NCBI RefSeq assembly: GCF_000178855.1
Contig: NZ_ADVG01000003.1
Span: 62,001 to 126,000 of the forward strand
Direction of reading: 5' to 3'
From: Ktedonobacter racemifer DSM 44963
GTDB taxonomy: Bacteria > Chloroflexota > Ktedonobacteria > Ktedonobacterales > Ktedonobacteraceae
DNA length: 64,000 nucleotides
In this document: positions 63,300-64,000 of the stretch, in pieces
Position numbering within the stretch: position 1 is the first letter of the stretch
How the letters are laid out: every line of letters begins with the position of its first letter
Translations under genes and position numbers: made by a program
Notes under the pieces: model-generated
Seen by the model: the letters and a program-made list of their open reading frames with translations, nothing else
Databases searched by the model: none
What the model was told of the DNA's origin: nothing

Positions 63300-63542
63300 A
63301 TGCCAGCCTACCGGATTCGTCTCAAGGAAAAGCTCGACCAGCGCTGGTCGTCCTGGTTGGGTGGACTGACGGTGATGCATGAGGCGAACGGGGAAACAGT
63401 GCTTACAGGGGAAGTGGTCGACCAGGCCGCGCTACACGGATTACTCAGTAAAGTACGCGACCTCCATTTAACCTTGATCTCTATTTCTCCTCTAGAGGTG
63501 GATGCTCCAGTCAAAAAAGATGCAAAGGAGGATTCCCCATGA
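63300..63542 (+). CDS. Small conserved protein, unknown function (paralogue of 57378-57596)
   Basis: 80 residues with GGAAGGAGG before the ATG. Shares the length and key positions of the gene at 57378 (YRIRLK, W..WLGGLTVMHEANGETVLTG, DQAALHGLLSKVRDLHLTLISI); the lysine-rich C-terminal tail is its own. Two copies 6 kb apart with different neighbours suggest a family that is repeatedly used, here 208 bases before a solute-binding protein gene. Confidence 0.72.
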   Translation: MPAYRIRLKEKLDQRWSSWLGGLTVMHEANGETVLTGEVVDQAALHGLLSKVRDLHLTLISISPLEVDAPVKKDAKEDSP

Positions 63543-63749
63543 GGCAGGTAAAAATACCTCTTTCCCACTGAAAGAGTACCTGCGCTCTTTTCTCTCAATC
63601 ATGTGATCCACATCATACTTCGCTGAAAAGTAGTAGACATCGTAGTCTTTAGAGCCTTTGAGAACGACTCTAACAGTCATTATCTCAATAGTGATACTCT
63701 GATCCCTCAACTCACTTATCTGTCCCAAGACAAGGAGAAAAAAGGTAGT

Positions 63750-64000
63750 ATGAGCACTTCTAAGAATTTCCTGGTAAATGCGTTTCAGTCCGGAAGGATA
63801 GATCGCCGTTCCTTTATTCGCCGGGCGACGGTGCTCGGTATCTCACTTTCCAGCATCGAAGCCATTGTGGCGGCCTGCACCACCGGTGGCTCTGGCGGCG
63901 GCAGTGGGTCTGGCAGCTCCATCAAGTGGTCGAACTGGGCCAACACCGGTGAGATCCAGCGTTTTAAGGATTTTACCGCAAACTACAACAAGAGCCATAA
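63750..64000 (+). CDS. Solute-binding lipoprotein of an ABC importer (cut by window edge)
   Basis: First 83 codons only; AAGGAG lies upstream of ATG 63750. Twin-arginine-like signal DRRSFIRRATVLGISLSSIE followed by lipobox VAAC, then a glycine/serine linker (TTGGSGGGSGSGSS) and the beginning of a family 1 extracellular solute-binding fold (IKWSNWANTGEIQRFKDFTANYN). Probably a sugar-importer component exported by the Tat route and anchored by lipid. Confidence 0.8.
   Translation, partial: MSTSKNFLVNAFQSGRIDRRSFIRRATVLGISLSSIEAIVAACTTGGSGGGSGSGSSIKWSNWANTGEIQRFKDFTANYNKSH

Overview
The window looks like chromosomal DNA of a Ktedonobacteria-type Chloroflexota (inference only, no marker gene is present). 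Grounds: high but mixed GC, very heavy insertion-sequence load from many families, a MalT-type LuxR regulator, F420-type and isochorismate enzymes, and operons of ordinary soil-bacterium type between IS-ridden stretches.

Layout. 1-2.2 kb: ECF sigma factor with a coupled membrane anti-sigma-like partner (running off the left edge) and a serine recombinase. 2.5-18.8 kb: accessory zone with an SDR, YciI, alpha/beta hydrolase, DUF1963, pyroglutamyl-peptidase and a TetR/YciI/PPOX operon, all broken up by IS701, MITEs, Tn3-like ends, ISAzo13, a group II intron and IS6. 19-26.7 kb: IS3 remnant, isochorismate synthase, an IS1634 nested in a MITE, an SRPBCC gene with palindromic operators, and a GNAT gene inside a perfect 79-bp-ended mobile cassette. 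26.7-30.1 kb: carboxymuconolactone-decarboxylase-like protein, an autoregulated TetR, a membrane protein and a UbiE-like methyltransferase. 30.2-33.8 kb: further IS elements.

33.9-47.2 kb is the coherent core: a zinc-homeostasis island. Two divergent ZnuABC-type transporters (one with two permeases) meet at a shared regulatory region; the right one continues into ArsR/SmtB and Fur/Zur regulators; facing them is an operon of FmdB zinc ribbon, GNAT, COG0523 GTPase, WD40 protein, a second (frameshifted, His-rich) COG0523 GTPase and a thioredoxin-like ferredoxin. A shared palindrome, AATGATA-N5-TATCATT, sits at the znuA2 promoter, twice upstream of the COG0523 operon, and in degenerate form before znuA1 and arsR, so the whole island is probably one zinc regulon.

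48-64 kb: a TnpB remnant, a PIG-L deacetylase/GPH transporter pair, an ABC-2 exporter operon, DUF998, a large LuxR regulator, two paralogous small proteins of unknown function, an alpha/beta hydrolase cut in two by an IS630 element with an exact TA duplication, a NUDIX hydrolase, an S9 peptidase and the start of a solute-binding lipoprotein at the right edge.

No tRNA, rRNA or CRISPR array was seen.
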